Below are positions 28,457 to 37,371 of a stretch of 64,000 bases of DNA, in pieces. Position 1 is the first letter of the stretch, and the number at the start of each line of letters is the position of its first letter. Below the pieces are notes generated by a model. It was not told the origin of the DNA. It saw only the letters and a program-made list of their open reading frames with translations, and ran no database searches. The stretch is from Janthinobacterium lividum PAMC 25724. Lineage in GTDB: Bacteria; Pseudomonadota; Gammaproteobacteria; Burkholderiales; Burkholderiaceae_D. The stretch spans positions 1 to 64,000 of the forward strand of contig AHHB01000032.1 of assembly GCA_000242815.2 (NCBI GenBank), written 5' to 3'. A program made the translations under genes and the position numbers.

Positions 28457-29415
28457 TAATGGCTGCGCAACTGTTCAATCATGGCGTCCAGATTGCCTGC
28501 ATCGATGGCAAAGCCGCGTATGCCTTCGGCCAGCTTTTCGCTTGCCATCGCATCGTCATTCAAGGCGTAGCGGAAAGCCGCCTCGTCGTAAGCGACGGCT
28601 GGCTGCGCCGCGCCCAGGTCCATGCCCAGCGCGCGCTCGAACGGTACGCTGGACGCTTCCAGCTGGGCCAGCAAGTCCGGGCTGATGGTCAGCAAGTCGC
28701 AGCCGGACAAGGCCGTGATCTGCCCGACGTTGCGGAAGCTGGCGCCCATCACTTGCGTGGTGATGCCATGTTGCTTGTAATAATTGAAGATGCGCGTGAC
28801 CGATTGCACGCCGGGATCGTTAGACAGGCTGCGCGCCGCTTCGTCCCAGGCCGCGCCCAAGGATTTTTTGTGCCAGTCGTAGATACGGCCGACGAAGGGC
28901 GAAATCAGGCGTACTTTTGCGTCGGCGCAGGCGACCGCCTGGCAAAACGCGAACAGCAGGGTCAGGTTGCAAAAGATGCCCTCTTTTTCCAGTTCGCGTG
29001 CCGCCTGTATGCCTTCCCAGGTGGCGGCGATCTTGATCAGCACGCGCGCGCGCGGGACGCCGGCTTGCTCGTACAGGGCGATCAAACGGCGCGCCCGGGC
29101 CACGCTGGCGGCGCGGTCAAAGCTCAAGCGGGCGTCGACTTCGGTCGACACGCGGCCCGGCACGACTTTTAATATTTCCAGGCCGAAGCGTACCAGCACG
29201 GCATCGACGATATCGGCCAGCGAGGCATTTTTATGGGCAGCAACCGTGCTTTCCAGCAAGGGCGCGTAAGCGGGCTGCAGCACGGCTTTCAAAATCAGCG
29301 ACGGGTTGGTGGTGGCATCTTGCGGCGCGAAGCGGGCCAGTTGCAAGAAGTCACCGGTGTCGGCGACGACGGTGCTGTATTGTTTCAGTTGCTGCAGTTG
29401 AGCATGTTCAGGCAT
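28456..29415 (-). CDS. tal: Transaldolase
   Basis: 319-residue class I aldolase of the pentose phosphate pathway. It moves a dihydroxyacetone unit between sedoheptulose 7-phosphate and glyceraldehyde 3-phosphate. The Schiff-base Lys is in [15 protein letters not shown] (about residue 131), matching the TalB active site (LIKLASTW). Other family parts are [12 protein letters not shown] at the start and [12 protein letters not shown]. The gene is 6 bases from the xylB stop, so it is co-transcribed in the sugar operon. The order xylulokinase-transaldolase-ABC transporter points to pentose or pentitol catabolism. Confidence 0.94.
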   Translation of the reverse strand: MPEHAQLQQLKQYSTVVADTGDFLQLARFAPQDATTNPSLILKAVLQPAYAPLLESTVAAHKNASLADIVDAVLVRFGLEILKVVPGRVSTEVDARLSFDRAASVARARRLIALYEQAGVPRARVLIKIAATWEGIQAARELEKEGIFCNLTLLFAFCQAVACADAKVRLISPFVGRIYDWHKKSLGAAWDEAARSLSNDPGVQSVTRIFNYYKQHGITTQVMGASFRNVGQITALSGCDLLTISPDLLAQLEASSVPFERALGMDLGAAQPAVAYDEAAFRYALNDDAMASEKLAEGIRGFAIDAGNLDAMIEQLRSH

Positions 29416-29421
29416 TGCTGC

Positions 29422-30915
29422 TTATCCTTTGCTGAGTTGGTGCAAGGCTTGCACGGCGGGAAACAGGCTACGGTAGCGCGCGTAGCGCAGGCTCAACGCA
29501 GCGCTGTGCGCGGCATCGGGCAGGAAAGTGTTTTTGACGGGCAAGCCCCGCGCCAGCAGGCTGGTGTCGCCGATGGCGGCAAAGCCCAGCTTGGCCGCGC
29601 CCAGGCTGGCGGACAGTTCGCTGTTATGCAAGGTGCGCATCTCGCGTCCCAACACATTGGCCAGCAATTGCGCCCAGTACTGGCTGCGCGCGCCGCCACC
29701 CACCAGCATGCAGTGGGGCACCACGGCACCGGTCGAGGTGACAGCTGCCATGGCGTCGCGCAAGGCGAAGGCCACGCCTTCGAGCACGGCGTAGCCGAGC
29801 TGCGCCGGCGTGCTGTCGTGGCCCAGTTGCAAGAAGGCGCCGCGCACTTGCGGGTCGTTGTGCGGCGTGCGCTCGCCCGACAGATAAGGCAGGAACAGGG
29901 GCGCGGATGGCGCGCTGGGCGCATCGAGCGGCAAGTGTGCTTCGACCAAGGCCAGCAAGGCTGCCTCGTCGGGCTGGCCCAGCACGCTAGTGGCCCAGCG
30001 CAAGCAGCTGGCGCCCGACAAAATCGCGCCCATCGCGTACCAGCGCCCGGGCAGGGCGTGGCAAAAGCTGTGCACGCCGCTGTCGGGCTTGCCCAAAGGT
30101 TCTTCGGTGACGGAAACGATGGCGGCGCTGGTGCCCAGGGAAATAAAACTGTCACCGCCATTGACGGCGCCGATGCCCACGGCCGAGACGGGGTTATCGC
30201 CGCCACCACCGGCCACCACCACGTCCAGGGGCAAGCCCAGTTGCTCGGCGATGCTTGCCAGCACCTTGCCCGTGGCCGCATCGCCTTCGGCCAGCGCCGG
30301 CATCTGTGCCAGCGTCAGGGCGCAGGCGCTCAGCATGGGGGCAAACCAGGCACGCTTGGCTTCGTCCAGCCACAGGGTGCCGGCCGCGTCGGACATATCC
30401 GTCAGTTTGATCCCCGTCAGGCGCAGGCGTAGATAGTCTTTCGGCGACAGCACGCAGGCGATGGCGGCAAACGCGGCTGGCTCGTGCTTTTGCAGCCACA
30501 GCAGTTTTGGTGCCGTCAAGCCTGCCATCGGCAGGCTGCCCGTGATGTCAGCGTAGGCCGGATAATCGCGCGCCAGTGCGGCGGCCTCGGCTTCGGCGCG
30601 GGCATCGTTCCACAGGATGGCCGGGCGGATCACGGCGTCATGCGCGTCGAGCAGCACGGCGCCATGCATCTGGCCCGACAGGCCGATGCAGGCGATGCGC
30701 GCATAGTCCTGCGGCCAGCTGGCGCGCAGCTGGCCCAACGCGATGATGCAGGCGGCCCACCAGTCCTGCGGCGCTTGTTCCGACCAGCCCGCTTGCGGGC
30801 GGTGCACGTCGAGGCGCACGCAAGCCTGGCCGCGCACGCTGCCCGTGCTATCCATCAGCACGGTTTTCAGTTCGGAGGTACCAAGGTCGATACCGAGGGA
30901 AATCGCTGGATGCAT
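29422..30915 (-). CDS. xylB: Xylulokinase (FGGY sugar kinase)
   Basis: 497-residue sugar kinase. FGGY features are GIDLGTSELKTVLMD at the N-terminus, GLSGQMHGAVLLD, ILWNDARA, the catalytic Asp in GGGGDNPVSAVGIG (about residue 239), and FLPYLSGERTPHNDP near the end. It phosphorylates D-xylulose or a related ketose at O5. It starts 19 bases after the lacI stop, so the regulator and the kinase share a transcript. No xylose isomerase or polyol dehydrogenase gene is seen in this window, so the entry sugar could be taken up as a ketose or made elsewhere. Confidence 0.93.
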   Translation of the reverse strand: MHPAISLGIDLGTSELKTVLMDSTGSVRGQACVRLDVHRPQAGWSEQAPQDWWAACIIALGQLRASWPQDYARIACIGLSGQMHGAVLLDAHDAVIRPAILWNDARAEAEAAALARDYPAYADITGSLPMAGLTAPKLLWLQKHEPAAFAAIACVLSPKDYLRLRLTGIKLTDMSDAAGTLWLDEAKRAWFAPMLSACALTLAQMPALAEGDAATGKVLASIAEQLGLPLDVVVAGGGGDNPVSAVGIGAVNGGDSFISLGTSAAIVSVTEEPLGKPDSGVHSFCHALPGRWYAMGAILSGASCLRWATSVLGQPDEAALLALVEAHLPLDAPSAPSAPLFLPYLSGERTPHNDPQVRGAFLQLGHDSTPAQLGYAVLEGVAFALRDAMAAVTSTGAVVPHCMLVGGGARSQYWAQLLANVLGREMRTLHNSELSASLGAAKLGFAAIGDTSLLARGLPVKNTFLPDAAHSAALSLRYARYRSLFPAVQALHQLSKG

Positions 30916-30934
30916 ATTGTTTTACGCTAAAAGG

Positions 30935-31942
30935 TCAGGGGCAGCCGCAGGAATTGCGCACGCGCAAGGTTGGCGACAAACGCTGCACGCGCTGGGCGCG
31001 GTCGGGGTTGGCGATACGTTCGATCAACAGGTCGACGGCCATGGCGCCCAGTTCTTCGAGCGGCTGTGCCATTACCGTCAGGCGCGGGCTGAAGTAATCG
31101 GCCCAGTCGAAATCATCGAAGCCGGCCAGTGCCACGTCTTGCGGCACAGCGATGTGCGCGTCGCGCAAGGCGTGCATGGTACCGATGGTCATCAGGTTGT
31201 TGCCCGCCACGATGGCCGTCGGGCGCTGTCCCGGTGGCAAGGCCAGCAATTCGCGCGTGGCCGCGCCGCTGCGCTCCAGCTTGGAGTCGCCCGAGCGCAG
31301 CAGCGCGGGGTCAAAAACGATATTGGCCTGTTGCAAGGCCAGGCGGTAGCCCTCGACGCGCTCGTGTGTCGTGGACAGGCCCGGTGCGCCACTGATGAAG
31401 CCGATGCGGCGGTGGCCGTGGGCAACTATCAGGTGCTGCACCAGTTGCGCCGTGGCGGCGATGTTTTCCACCCCCACCTGGTCGAATGGTTGGGACGACA
31501 TGCGGTCGACCAGCACGGAAGCGATCTTGTTGTTGTTCAGATAATCGAGCGTGCGGTTGTGCGCCTCGCCCGAGGGCGCCAGCACGATGCCGTCAACCCG
31601 GCGTTGGTGCAAATTGTGCACCACCTTGAGTTCCTGCGCGGGATCGTCATGCGTATCGGAAAACAGCATCATCAAGCCGTGGCGCGTGCAAGCGGCTTCG
31701 ATGGCGCGCACGGTCTCGCTGAAATAATGATTGGTGAATGCAGAAATGGCCACGCCGATAGTGCCCGACGAGGAGCCGGCCAGCGCGCGCGCTAACATGT
31801 TCGGCACATAACCGATCTGCTGCATGGCCGCGTTGACGGCGGCCACGGTTTTCGGGCTGACCTTGCGGGTGCCGTTGAGTACATGCGAAACGGTCGACAA
31901 CGATACGTCCGCCGCCCGCGCGACATCTTCCATGGTGGCCAT
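30935..31942 (-). CDS. LacI family transcriptional regulator of the pentose operon
   Basis: 335-residue LacI/GalR repressor. The DNA-binding headpiece is MATMEDVARAADVSLSTVSH with VLNGTRKVSP and the hinge helix pattern NMLARALAG. The ligand-binding domain follows, resembling periplasmic sugar-binding proteins (AGFDDFDWADYFSPRLT near the end). It starts with ATG at 31942 after GGAGACAGT. It most likely represses its own operon lacI-xylB-tal-rbsBAC, with the cognate sugar or its phosphate as inducer. A near-perfect LacI-type operator palindrome lies 158-185 bases upstream. Confidence 0.92.
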   Translation of the reverse strand: MATMEDVARAADVSLSTVSHVLNGTRKVSPKTVAAVNAAMQQIGYVPNMLARALAGSSSGTIGVAISAFTNHYFSETVRAIEAACTRHGLMMLFSDTHDDPAQELKVVHNLHQRRVDGIVLAPSGEAHNRTLDYLNNNKIASVLVDRMSSQPFDQVGVENIAATAQLVQHLIVAHGHRRIGFISGAPGLSTTHERVEGYRLALQQANIVFDPALLRSGDSKLERSGAATRELLALPPGQRPTAIVAGNNLMTIGTMHALRDAHIAVPQDVALAGFDDFDWADYFSPRLTVMAQPLEELGAMAVDLLIERIANPDRAQRVQRLSPTLRVRNSCGCP

Positions 31943-31948
31943 ACTGTC

Positions 31949-32094
31949 TCCGGATGTATTTTTTATTGTGTACTGCGATAACGAGCGGCTGTATCGCCGC
32001 GTATGAATCTATCGTAAAAAAATCCAGATGTATTTTTATCCATCTGTGCTGCGATTGGTCGCGGCTGTGTCGTTGCGTATGAATCTATCGTAAA
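31949..32094. repeat. Tandem duplication in the promoter region of the lacI-type gene
   Basis: Two diverged copies, 31949-32018 and 32023-32094, share the same order of parts: (g/a)gatgtattttt, tgcgat, gcggctgt(a/g)tcg, gcgtatgaatctatcgtaaa. The last 20 bases are identical at 31999-32018 and 32075-32094. The first copy overlaps the lacI leader. The unit may carry promoter or regulator sites. Confidence 0.8.
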
Positions 32095-32095
32095 C

Positions 32096-32127
32096 AAAAG
32101 AAAGCGCTTGCGCAAGCGCTTTCTTTT
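32096..32127. promoter_or_regulatory. Perfect 32-bp palindrome made of two LacI-type operators, or a bidirectional terminator
   Basis: The stretch 32096-32127 is perfectly palindromic. It contains GAAAGCGCTTGC (32100-32111) and its mirror GCAAGCGCTTTC (32112-32123); each fits the LacI/GalR-type operator GNAANCGNTTNC. It lies about 155-185 bases upstream of the lacI start. T runs flank both ends (ctttctttttct on plus), so it could equally be a transcription terminator for the convergent gene ending at 32226. Both roles fit. Confidence 0.5.
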
Positions 32128-32190
32128 TCTGCGTGCAAGCGTTTTAAGCAGTGATTGGAGGGTAGTGCCGAGGAAGTCGTGGCGGTATTT

Positions 32191-32217
32191 GGGGTTTGAC
32201 CCGGCGGGTCAGACCCC
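32191..32217. repeat. GGGGTC-type hairpin
   Basis: Inverted repeat ggggtttgaccc-ggc-gggtcagacccc (one mismatched pair), 9 bases beyond the stop of the NRDE gene. Same family as 16157-16183 and 23093-23119. Confidence 0.7.
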
Positions 32218-32225
32218 AGAGGGGC

Positions 32226-32963
32226 TTACTGAATTACCAGCTCATGCAATTCGCCGGGTGAGTTCGGGAACAGTTTCACGACAGTGGAAGTGCGCGTGCC
32301 ATAGCCCGGCGTTTCGATACAGACGGCCGATAGCTCGCGCTCGAGGTCGATCGGCACGCCGGTGTCGGGCAAGCGGAAGTCGGGCGCGCGCGTGGTGTCG
32401 GCCAGCATGTCGAAATACGCATCGTCGGGCGCGCCCTGGCATAGCAGGCTGGCGAACTGGGCCTTGGTCTTCAGCACTTTCGGCCACGGCGCATCGAGCA
32501 GGGCGTTCGACAAGCCATAGATGCCCGGTTGCAACGGTTGGCCATTGCGCGCATCGTCATCGCCCCGATTGGAGAGCCAGATCAGCGTATGCGCGTCGCC
32601 CAGCACCAGATTAAAACCGTTGTAGGCTTTGCATCCGGGACGAATTTGCGCGATGTAATCTTGCGGCGACAGCGTGCCGGCCAGATAGTCCGCCACCAGG
32701 GCGCCGCGCGAGGGGGCGTCCGGGTTGCGCTCTTGCGGGCTACGGATATTGGTAATGGCGGCAAAGCGCGAGCTGCCGCTGCCGGCCTGGGTGATACCCA
32801 TCCAGCTGCCACCAGCTTGCAGGTCGCGGCCCGCATACACTTGCGGGTGTTCCGTCCAAGCGCCGGCGGGGGCGCTGGCGCGTGCATAGAATTCATCGCG
32901 GTTGGCGGCGGCAATCAGCGGTATGTGCGGATTGACTTTCCAGGCAAAAACGATCAGGCACAT
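32226..32963 (-). CDS. NRDE (TANGO2-like) family protein
   Basis: 245 residues, with the family start MCLIVFAWKVNPHIPLIAAANRDEF, including the NRDE motif (about residues 20-25). Further family features are GRDLQAGGSWMGIT and YNGFNLVLGDAH. The N-terminal cysteine (Cys2) is conserved and is thought to become the catalytic residue in Ntn-hydrolase-type members. TANGO2-like proteins are linked to haem or lipid handling, but the bacterial role is unclear. The start at 32963 gives Met-Cys, as expected; its coding region overlaps the DUF4936 gene by 10 bases. Confidence 0.9.
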   Translation of the reverse strand: MCLIVFAWKVNPHIPLIAAANRDEFYARASAPAGAWTEHPQVYAGRDLQAGGSWMGITQAGSGSSRFAAITNIRSPQERNPDAPSRGALVADYLAGTLSPQDYIAQIRPGCKAYNGFNLVLGDAHTLIWLSNRGDDDARNGQPLQPGIYGLSNALLDAPWPKVLKTKAQFASLLCQGAPDDAYFDMLADTTRAPDFRLPDTGVPIDLERELSAVCIETPGYGTRTSTVVKLFPNSPGELHELVIQ

Positions 32964-33244
32964 GGAGGTAAATCCATGAATACTTCCGTATGGCGCGTAC
33001 CGGCCGTGAGGGCCAACAAGCCCGCCGCGGCGGCAGCAGCAGCGAGCTGTTCGGCAAAACCTTCGCCGACCACGGGGTAGATTTCCATCCACGTCTGCAA
33101 GCCATCCTTGACTTCCGGCCGGCGCTTGATCTGTGGCGCCACGCCGGACGCGGCCGCCAGCTTGGCTTGCATGGCGCGCACGCGTGCCTCCAGGGCCTGG
33201 GCGTGTGCTTCGCTTACTTGGTAGTAAATGTATAAATCTTTCAT
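32954..33244 (-). CDS. DUF4936 family protein
   Basis: 96 residues matching DUF4936, a small betaproteobacterial family: MKDLYIYYQVSEAHAQ at the start and RRPEVKDGLQTWMEIYPVV in the middle. The C-terminal part has an Ala-rich helix (AEQLAAAAAAAGLLAL). Its stop lies inside the start of the NRDE gene, and ygfZ ends 8 bases upstream, so the three genes look like one operon. Function unknown. Confidence 0.85.
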   Translation of the reverse strand: MKDLYIYYQVSEAHAQALEARVRAMQAKLAAASGVAPQIKRRPEVKDGLQTWMEIYPVVGEGFAEQLAAAAAAAGLLALTAGTRHTEVFMDLPPCA

Positions 33245-33251
33245 GGCATTC

Positions 33252-34373
33252 TCACAAGTCGAGTGCGTCGAGCGCATAAGGCATGGGCAGGAAATGCACG
33301 GACACGCCCTGGGCCGAGCCGTAGCGCACGGCGCCGGCTGCGCTTGTACCCTCGGCGATAGCGCCCAACTTCATTTCAACGAGGGCGTCGATGCCACCGT
33401 TGCCGTTAGGCGCGGTGTTGACGAGCATGCCGCAAGGCTGCTCCGGGTCGCTGACGGCGAACAGTTCGCCGCCGGCTACTGCCGCCGCATCATCAATGCT
33501 GACGAGGGTGGTGCGGCGCTTGAGCTTGCCCAGGTACTGGCTGCGCGCGACGATTTCCTGGCCCGGGTAGCAGCCTTTCTTGAAATTGACGCCGCCCAGC
33601 AGCTCAAAGTTGACCATTTGCGGCACGAATTGCTCTTGCGTGGCCGCCGTGATTTGCGCGATGCCGGCATGAATTTCCGACAAACGCCAGCTATCGTTGC
33701 CGCCTTTGTGCAAGGACGCGGCCAGTTGCGGCCACACCTCGCACGCCGTGGCGGCAGAGGTTAGCCACTCATAGCGGGCGCTGCCGCATGCATCGGCCAC
33801 GCGCAGCAGGGTGCCCAGTGCGTGTTCGACCTTGCTGAACGGCGTGGCGGGCAAGCTGCTGAACCAGGTGGACAGAGCCGCGCCCGCTTGCTTGCCACCG
33901 AGTCCCAGGATGACCTGATTCGCTTCATCGGCGCAGGCATCGTGCAGCTTGGCCTTGGCGCGCAGCACGAACATTTGCAAGCGCTTCTGGATGGCTGGCT
34001 GTATGCTGCGCGGCAATTGCAGATAAATGGTGGTGGCGTTGCGCCACATCAGGAAACTGGCCAGCAAGCGGCCCTTGGGCGTGCAGTAGCCGGCCAGGCG
34101 CACTTGCTCCTGGCTCAGGTGCTCCACGTCGTTGGTCAGCTGGGCGTGCAGGAAACTGGCTGCGTCATCGCCGCTCAGGCCGATCAAGCCCTGGTCCGTG
34201 ATGGCCGCGACAAAACCTTCTTGCAGCTGGGACACTGACAGGGACTGGCCAAAATCGGCGATGGGGGCGGCAGTGGTGGCGACGCCGGTGAGCACAGCGC
34301 TGCTGTCCGGCGTGCCATCGAGGGTAGCGGAGCGGGCGCCTTGTGCCGTTAAAAATTGATTCCAGTTATTCAT
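33252..34373 (-). CDS. ygfZ: Folate-binding protein YgfZ (Fe-S cluster repair/assembly)
   Basis: 373-residue protein of the YgfZ/GcvT fold. The conserved motif is KKGCYPGQEIVARSQYLGKLKRR (shown here in part; the key K-G-C-Y-x-G-Q-E is present at about residues 260-267), with the reactive Cys. These proteins bind folate and help make or repair Fe-S clusters in some enzymes. It lies opposite mltG with a 185-base divergent spacer. Of the two possible ATG starts (34382 and 34373) I prefer 34373, which begins MNNWNQFLTAQG and has GGAAA at suitable spacing. Confidence 0.93.
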   Translation of the reverse strand: MNNWNQFLTAQGARSATLDGTPDSSAVLTGVATTAAPIADFGQSLSVSQLQEGFVAAITDQGLIGLSGDDAASFLHAQLTNDVEHLSQEQVRLAGYCTPKGRLLASFLMWRNATTIYLQLPRSIQPAIQKRLQMFVLRAKAKLHDACADEANQVILGLGGKQAGAALSTWFSSLPATPFSKVEHALGTLLRVADACGSARYEWLTSAATACEVWPQLAASLHKGGNDSWRLSEIHAGIAQITAATQEQFVPQMVNFELLGGVNFKKGCYPGQEIVARSQYLGKLKRRTTLVSIDDAAAVAGGELFAVSDPEQPCGMLVNTAPNGNGGIDALVEMKLGAIAEGTSAAGAVRYGSAQGVSVHFLPMPYALDALDL

Positions 34374-34558
34374 AATTTCCATTAGATCAGCGATTAAGCA
34401 TTATCATTACGGCTTCATTATAGTGATCTCGCGCAAATTGCGTCGGCAGCGGCAAAATTGCCAGTGATCGAGCCGCTTTGCGCGCACTTTGTTCACAAAT
34501 GAACGAGCATAACAAGCGGGCGCTGTTTGCCAGCGACCGCATCACAAGAATCGGAACA

Positions 34559-35545
34559 ATGGCTTTCTTTAAAAAACTTGTAGTCAGTTCGCTCATCGCC
34601 GCCATCGGCGTCGGTGCTACTTTTGTGTACTGGGCGCAGCAACCGATCACTGCGCAAGGCGAAGCGATCGCGTTTACGATCACGCCCGGCAGCGGCGCGC
34701 ATGCGGCCGGCCAGCAGATCGCGGACGCAGGCGTGCCCATTGTGCCCATCCTGTTCAACATGCTGGCGCGTATCGAAGGCAAGACCTCGAAGATCAAGGC
34801 TGGCTCCTATGAGTTGAAGCCGGGCACCACGCCGCAGCGTTTGATCACGCAGCTGGTACGCGGTGAATTCGCGCAGGAGTCGCTGACCATCATCGAAGGC
34901 TGGACCTTCAAGCAGATGCGCTTGGCGATGGCCAGCCACGCGGGCCTCAAGCACGATACCGTGGGCTTGTCCGACAAGGAACTGATGGCGAAAATCAGCC
35001 CGGAATACCGCTTGCCGGAAGGCTTGTTCTTTCCCGATACCTATCTGTTTGCCAAGGGCGCCAGCGAAATGCAGATTTTCAAGCAGGCGCACACGGCCAT
35101 GATCGCTCGCCTGTCCGAAGCGTGGGATAAGCGCGATCCGGCCCTGCCCTATAAAAACCCGTACGAGGCGCTGATCATGGCTTCCATCGTGGAAAAGGAA
35201 ACGGGGCAAAAGTCGGAGCGCGCCATGATCGCCGGCGTCTTCGTCAACCGCCTGAAAACAGGCATGCTGCTGCAGACTGACCCAAGCGTGATCTATGGCA
35301 TGGGTGATAACTACCACGGCAAGATCCGCAAACGCGACCTGGAAGCGGACACCCCGTACAATACCTACACGCGCGGTGGCTTGCCGCCCACGCCGATCGC
35401 CTTGGCTGGTGCGCAATCGCTGACGGCGGCGCTGGCGCCGGCCCGCACGCAGGCACTGTATTTCGTCGCGCGCGGCGACGGCACCAGCCAGTTTTCGACC
35501 AACCTGCCCGAGCATAACCGCGCCGTGAACCAGTATCAGCGGTAA
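34559..35545 (+). CDS. mltG: Endolytic murein transglycosylase MltG
   Basis: 328-residue inner-membrane lytic transglycosylase that cuts nascent peptidoglycan and so ends glycan strands. It has an N-terminal anchor helix (about residues 6-26, [19 protein letters not shown]) and the YceG/MltG domain. The catalytic Glu is in ASIVEKETG (about residue 217), followed by [12 protein letters not shown] and later [15 protein letters not shown]-like [16 protein letters not shown]. Start chosen at 34559 (MAFFKK, after ggaaca); an upstream in-frame ATG adds residues without family match. It stands upstream of tmk and holB, the usual Burkholderiales order. Confidence 0.95.
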   Translation: MAFFKKLVVSSLIAAIGVGATFVYWAQQPITAQGEAIAFTITPGSGAHAAGQQIADAGVPIVPILFNMLARIEGKTSKIKAGSYELKPGTTPQRLITQLVRGEFAQESLTIIEGWTFKQMRLAMASHAGLKHDTVGLSDKELMAKISPEYRLPEGLFFPDTYLFAKGASEMQIFKQAHTAMIARLSEAWDKRDPALPYKNPYEALIMASIVEKETGQKSERAMIAGVFVNRLKTGMLLQTDPSVIYGMGDNYHGKIRKRDLEADTPYNTYTRGGLPPTPIALAGAQSLTAALAPARTQALYFVARGDGTSQFSTNLPEHNRAVNQYQR

Positions 35546-35580
35546 TTGCCGGCATTCATTATCATCAAAGTAAGAGTTTC

Positions 35581-36213
35581 ATGACACAACACTATCAAGC
35601 CCGCTTCATTACCTTCGAAGGCATTGATGGCGCGGGCAAGTCGACGCATATCGGCTTTGTCGCCGACTACCTGCGCCAGCGCGGCGTACGCCTCGTGTCG
35701 TCGCGCGAGCCGGGCGGCACCAGCCTCGGTGAAAAGCTGCGCGAACTGCTGCTGCATGAAAAAATGCACCTGGAAACGGAAGCCTTGCTGATGTTCGCCA
35801 GCCGCCGCGAGCATATCGCGCAAGTCATCGCACCTGCCCTGGAGCGCGGCGAGTGGGTTATTTCAGACCGCTTTACCGATGCCAGCTTCGCCTACCAGGG
35901 TGGTGGCCGGGGCATGGACTTGCGCAAGATGGAAGCGCTCGAAACATGGGTGCATCCGCATCTGCAGCCCGACCTGACGTTCCTGTTCGACGTGCCTTTG
36001 GCCGTGGCTAGAGCCCGCCTGGACGCCACGCGCACGCTCGACAAGTTCGAGCAGGAGCGATCGGACTTTTTTGCCGCCACGCGCAACGAGTACCTGCGCC
36101 GCGCGGCGCAGTTCCCTGAACGCCTGCGCATTATCGATTCCACGCAAAGCATCGTTGACATTCAAGTCCAGCTCGCGCAATTGCTTGATGTTCTGCTTGA
36201 GCAAAGTGCTTGA
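35581..36213 (+). CDS. tmk: Thymidylate kinase
   Basis: 210-residue thymidylate kinase, converting dTMP to dTDP with ATP. Walker A is [11 protein letters not shown] (about residues 12-22), the DR(F/H) motif is in [17 protein letters not shown], and the lid basic residues follow [14 protein letters not shown]. Length is normal. Starts 35 bases after mltG and ends before holB, an arrangement common across bacteria, and the three are probably co-transcribed. Confidence 0.97.
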   Translation: MTQHYQARFITFEGIDGAGKSTHIGFVADYLRQRGVRLVSSREPGGTSLGEKLRELLLHEKMHLETEALLMFASRREHIAQVIAPALERGEWVISDRFTDASFAYQGGGRGMDLRKMEALETWVHPHLQPDLTFLFDVPLAVARARLDATRTLDKFEQERSDFFAATRNEYLRRAAQFPERLRIIDSTQSIVDIQVQLAQLLDVLLEQSA

Positions 36214-36240
36214 GCCAGGCCTTGCAAGCCGTGGATTTGA

Positions 36241-36282
36241 AAGAAGATGAATAAAAGAAGATGAATAAAAGAAAATGATATG
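36241..36282. repeat. 14-bp tandem repeat, about three copies, before holB
   Basis: Units aagaagatgaataa (36241-36254, 36255-36268) and a third, diverged copy (aagaaaatgatatg, 36269-36282) that contains the holB start ATG at 36280. The A/G-rich units may act as ribosome-binding sequence for holB. Confidence 0.8.
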
Positions 36283-37308
36283 ACCAGCTCTCTCTATCCC
36301 TGGCAACAGGATGCCTGGCAGCAATTGCAAGCCTTGCGCCCGCGCATGCCGCACGCCATTTTGTTCCATGGCGCGCAAGGCATCGGCAAGGCCGATTTCA
36401 TCGAGCATTTCGCGCAAGCCTTGCTGTGTGAAGACGTGCGCGCGGACGGCCATGCCTGCGGCGCGTGCGCCTCGTGCGGCTGGTTCAGCCAGGGCAACCA
36501 TCCCGACTACCGCCGCGTGCGTCCGGAAGCACTGGAAGACGAGGTAGCCGATGACGGCGAAGAGGGCGAGGGTGCAAAGAAAAGCGCCAAGACCAAGACG
36601 CAGTCGAAAGACATCAAGATCGAGCAAATCCGCAACCTGGCCGACTTCATGAACATTTCCACGCACCGCCAAGGCTTGCGCGTGGTGGTGCTGTACCCGG
36701 CCGAGGCGCTCAATACGCCGGCCTCGAACGCCTTGCTGAAAACTTTGGAAGAGCCGCCGCCGGGCACCTTGTTCCTGCTGGCATCGAATAGCCTGGACCG
36801 TTTGCTGCCGACCATCCTCTCGCGCTGCAGGAAATTTGCCTTACCCATGCCCAGCCATGCGCAGGCCTTGACCTGGCTCAAGGAGCAAGGCTTGAACGAT
36901 GCCGACAGCTGGCTGCGCGAGCAGGGTGGTGCACCACTGGCTGCGCTGGCGCAGTCCGAGTCGGGTGGCCGCGAGGAAACGGAGCAGTTGCTGCAAGTGC
37001 TCGCTAATCCCGGTGTGGAAGCGGCCCTGAAGGCGGCCGATAAATTGCAAAAGGCGCCATTGGCGCCGCTGGTGGCGTCCTTGCAGCGCTGGCTGTACGA
37101 TGTGTTTTGCGTCAAATTGTCTGGCACCATCCGCTACTATCCGCGCCACCGGCGCGAGCTCGAAGCGCTGGCCGCACGCATCAACGTCAGCCGCTTGATG
37201 GCCGCCATCAAGGCGGCCAACGAGCGCCGGGCGATTGCCGAGCATCCCCTGTCGCCCAAGCTGTTCCTGGAAGACATGCTGCTCGACTATGCATCAAGTT
37301 GCCAATAG
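36280..37308 (+). CDS. holB: DNA polymerase III subunit delta' (HolB)
   Basis: 342-residue clamp-loader subunit. The N-terminal AAA+ region has the P-loop-like HGAQGIGKADF (about residues 30-40), a zinc module with CGACASCGWF (about 60-69), and later ALLKTLEEPPPGTLFLLASN and ILSRCRKFALP, which are the typical DnaX/delta' motifs. Between the zinc module and the conserved SKDIKIEQIR stretch there is a charged insert (about residues 84-110, rich in Asp, Glu and then Lys) not needed in other delta' proteins. No pilZ gene follows, although pilZ often stands between holB and tatD in related species. Confidence 0.95.
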   Translation: MTSSLYPWQQDAWQQLQALRPRMPHAILFHGAQGIGKADFIEHFAQALLCEDVRADGHACGACASCGWFSQGNHPDYRRVRPEALEDEVADDGEEGEGAKKSAKTKTQSKDIKIEQIRNLADFMNISTHRQGLRVVVLYPAEALNTPASNALLKTLEEPPPGTLFLLASNSLDRLLPTILSRCRKFALPMPSHAQALTWLKEQGLNDADSWLREQGGAPLAALAQSESGGREETEQLLQVLANPGVEAALKAADKLQKAPLAPLVASLQRWLYDVFCVKLSGTIRYYPRHRRELEALAARINVSRLMAAIKAANERRAIAEHPLSPKLFLEDMLLDYASSCQ

Positions 37309-37371
37309 AATCAAACCGTTGCGTTGCCAAGTTAAGCCAGATTGTTTAGTTCTTGAGGCGCCAGTCATGGT

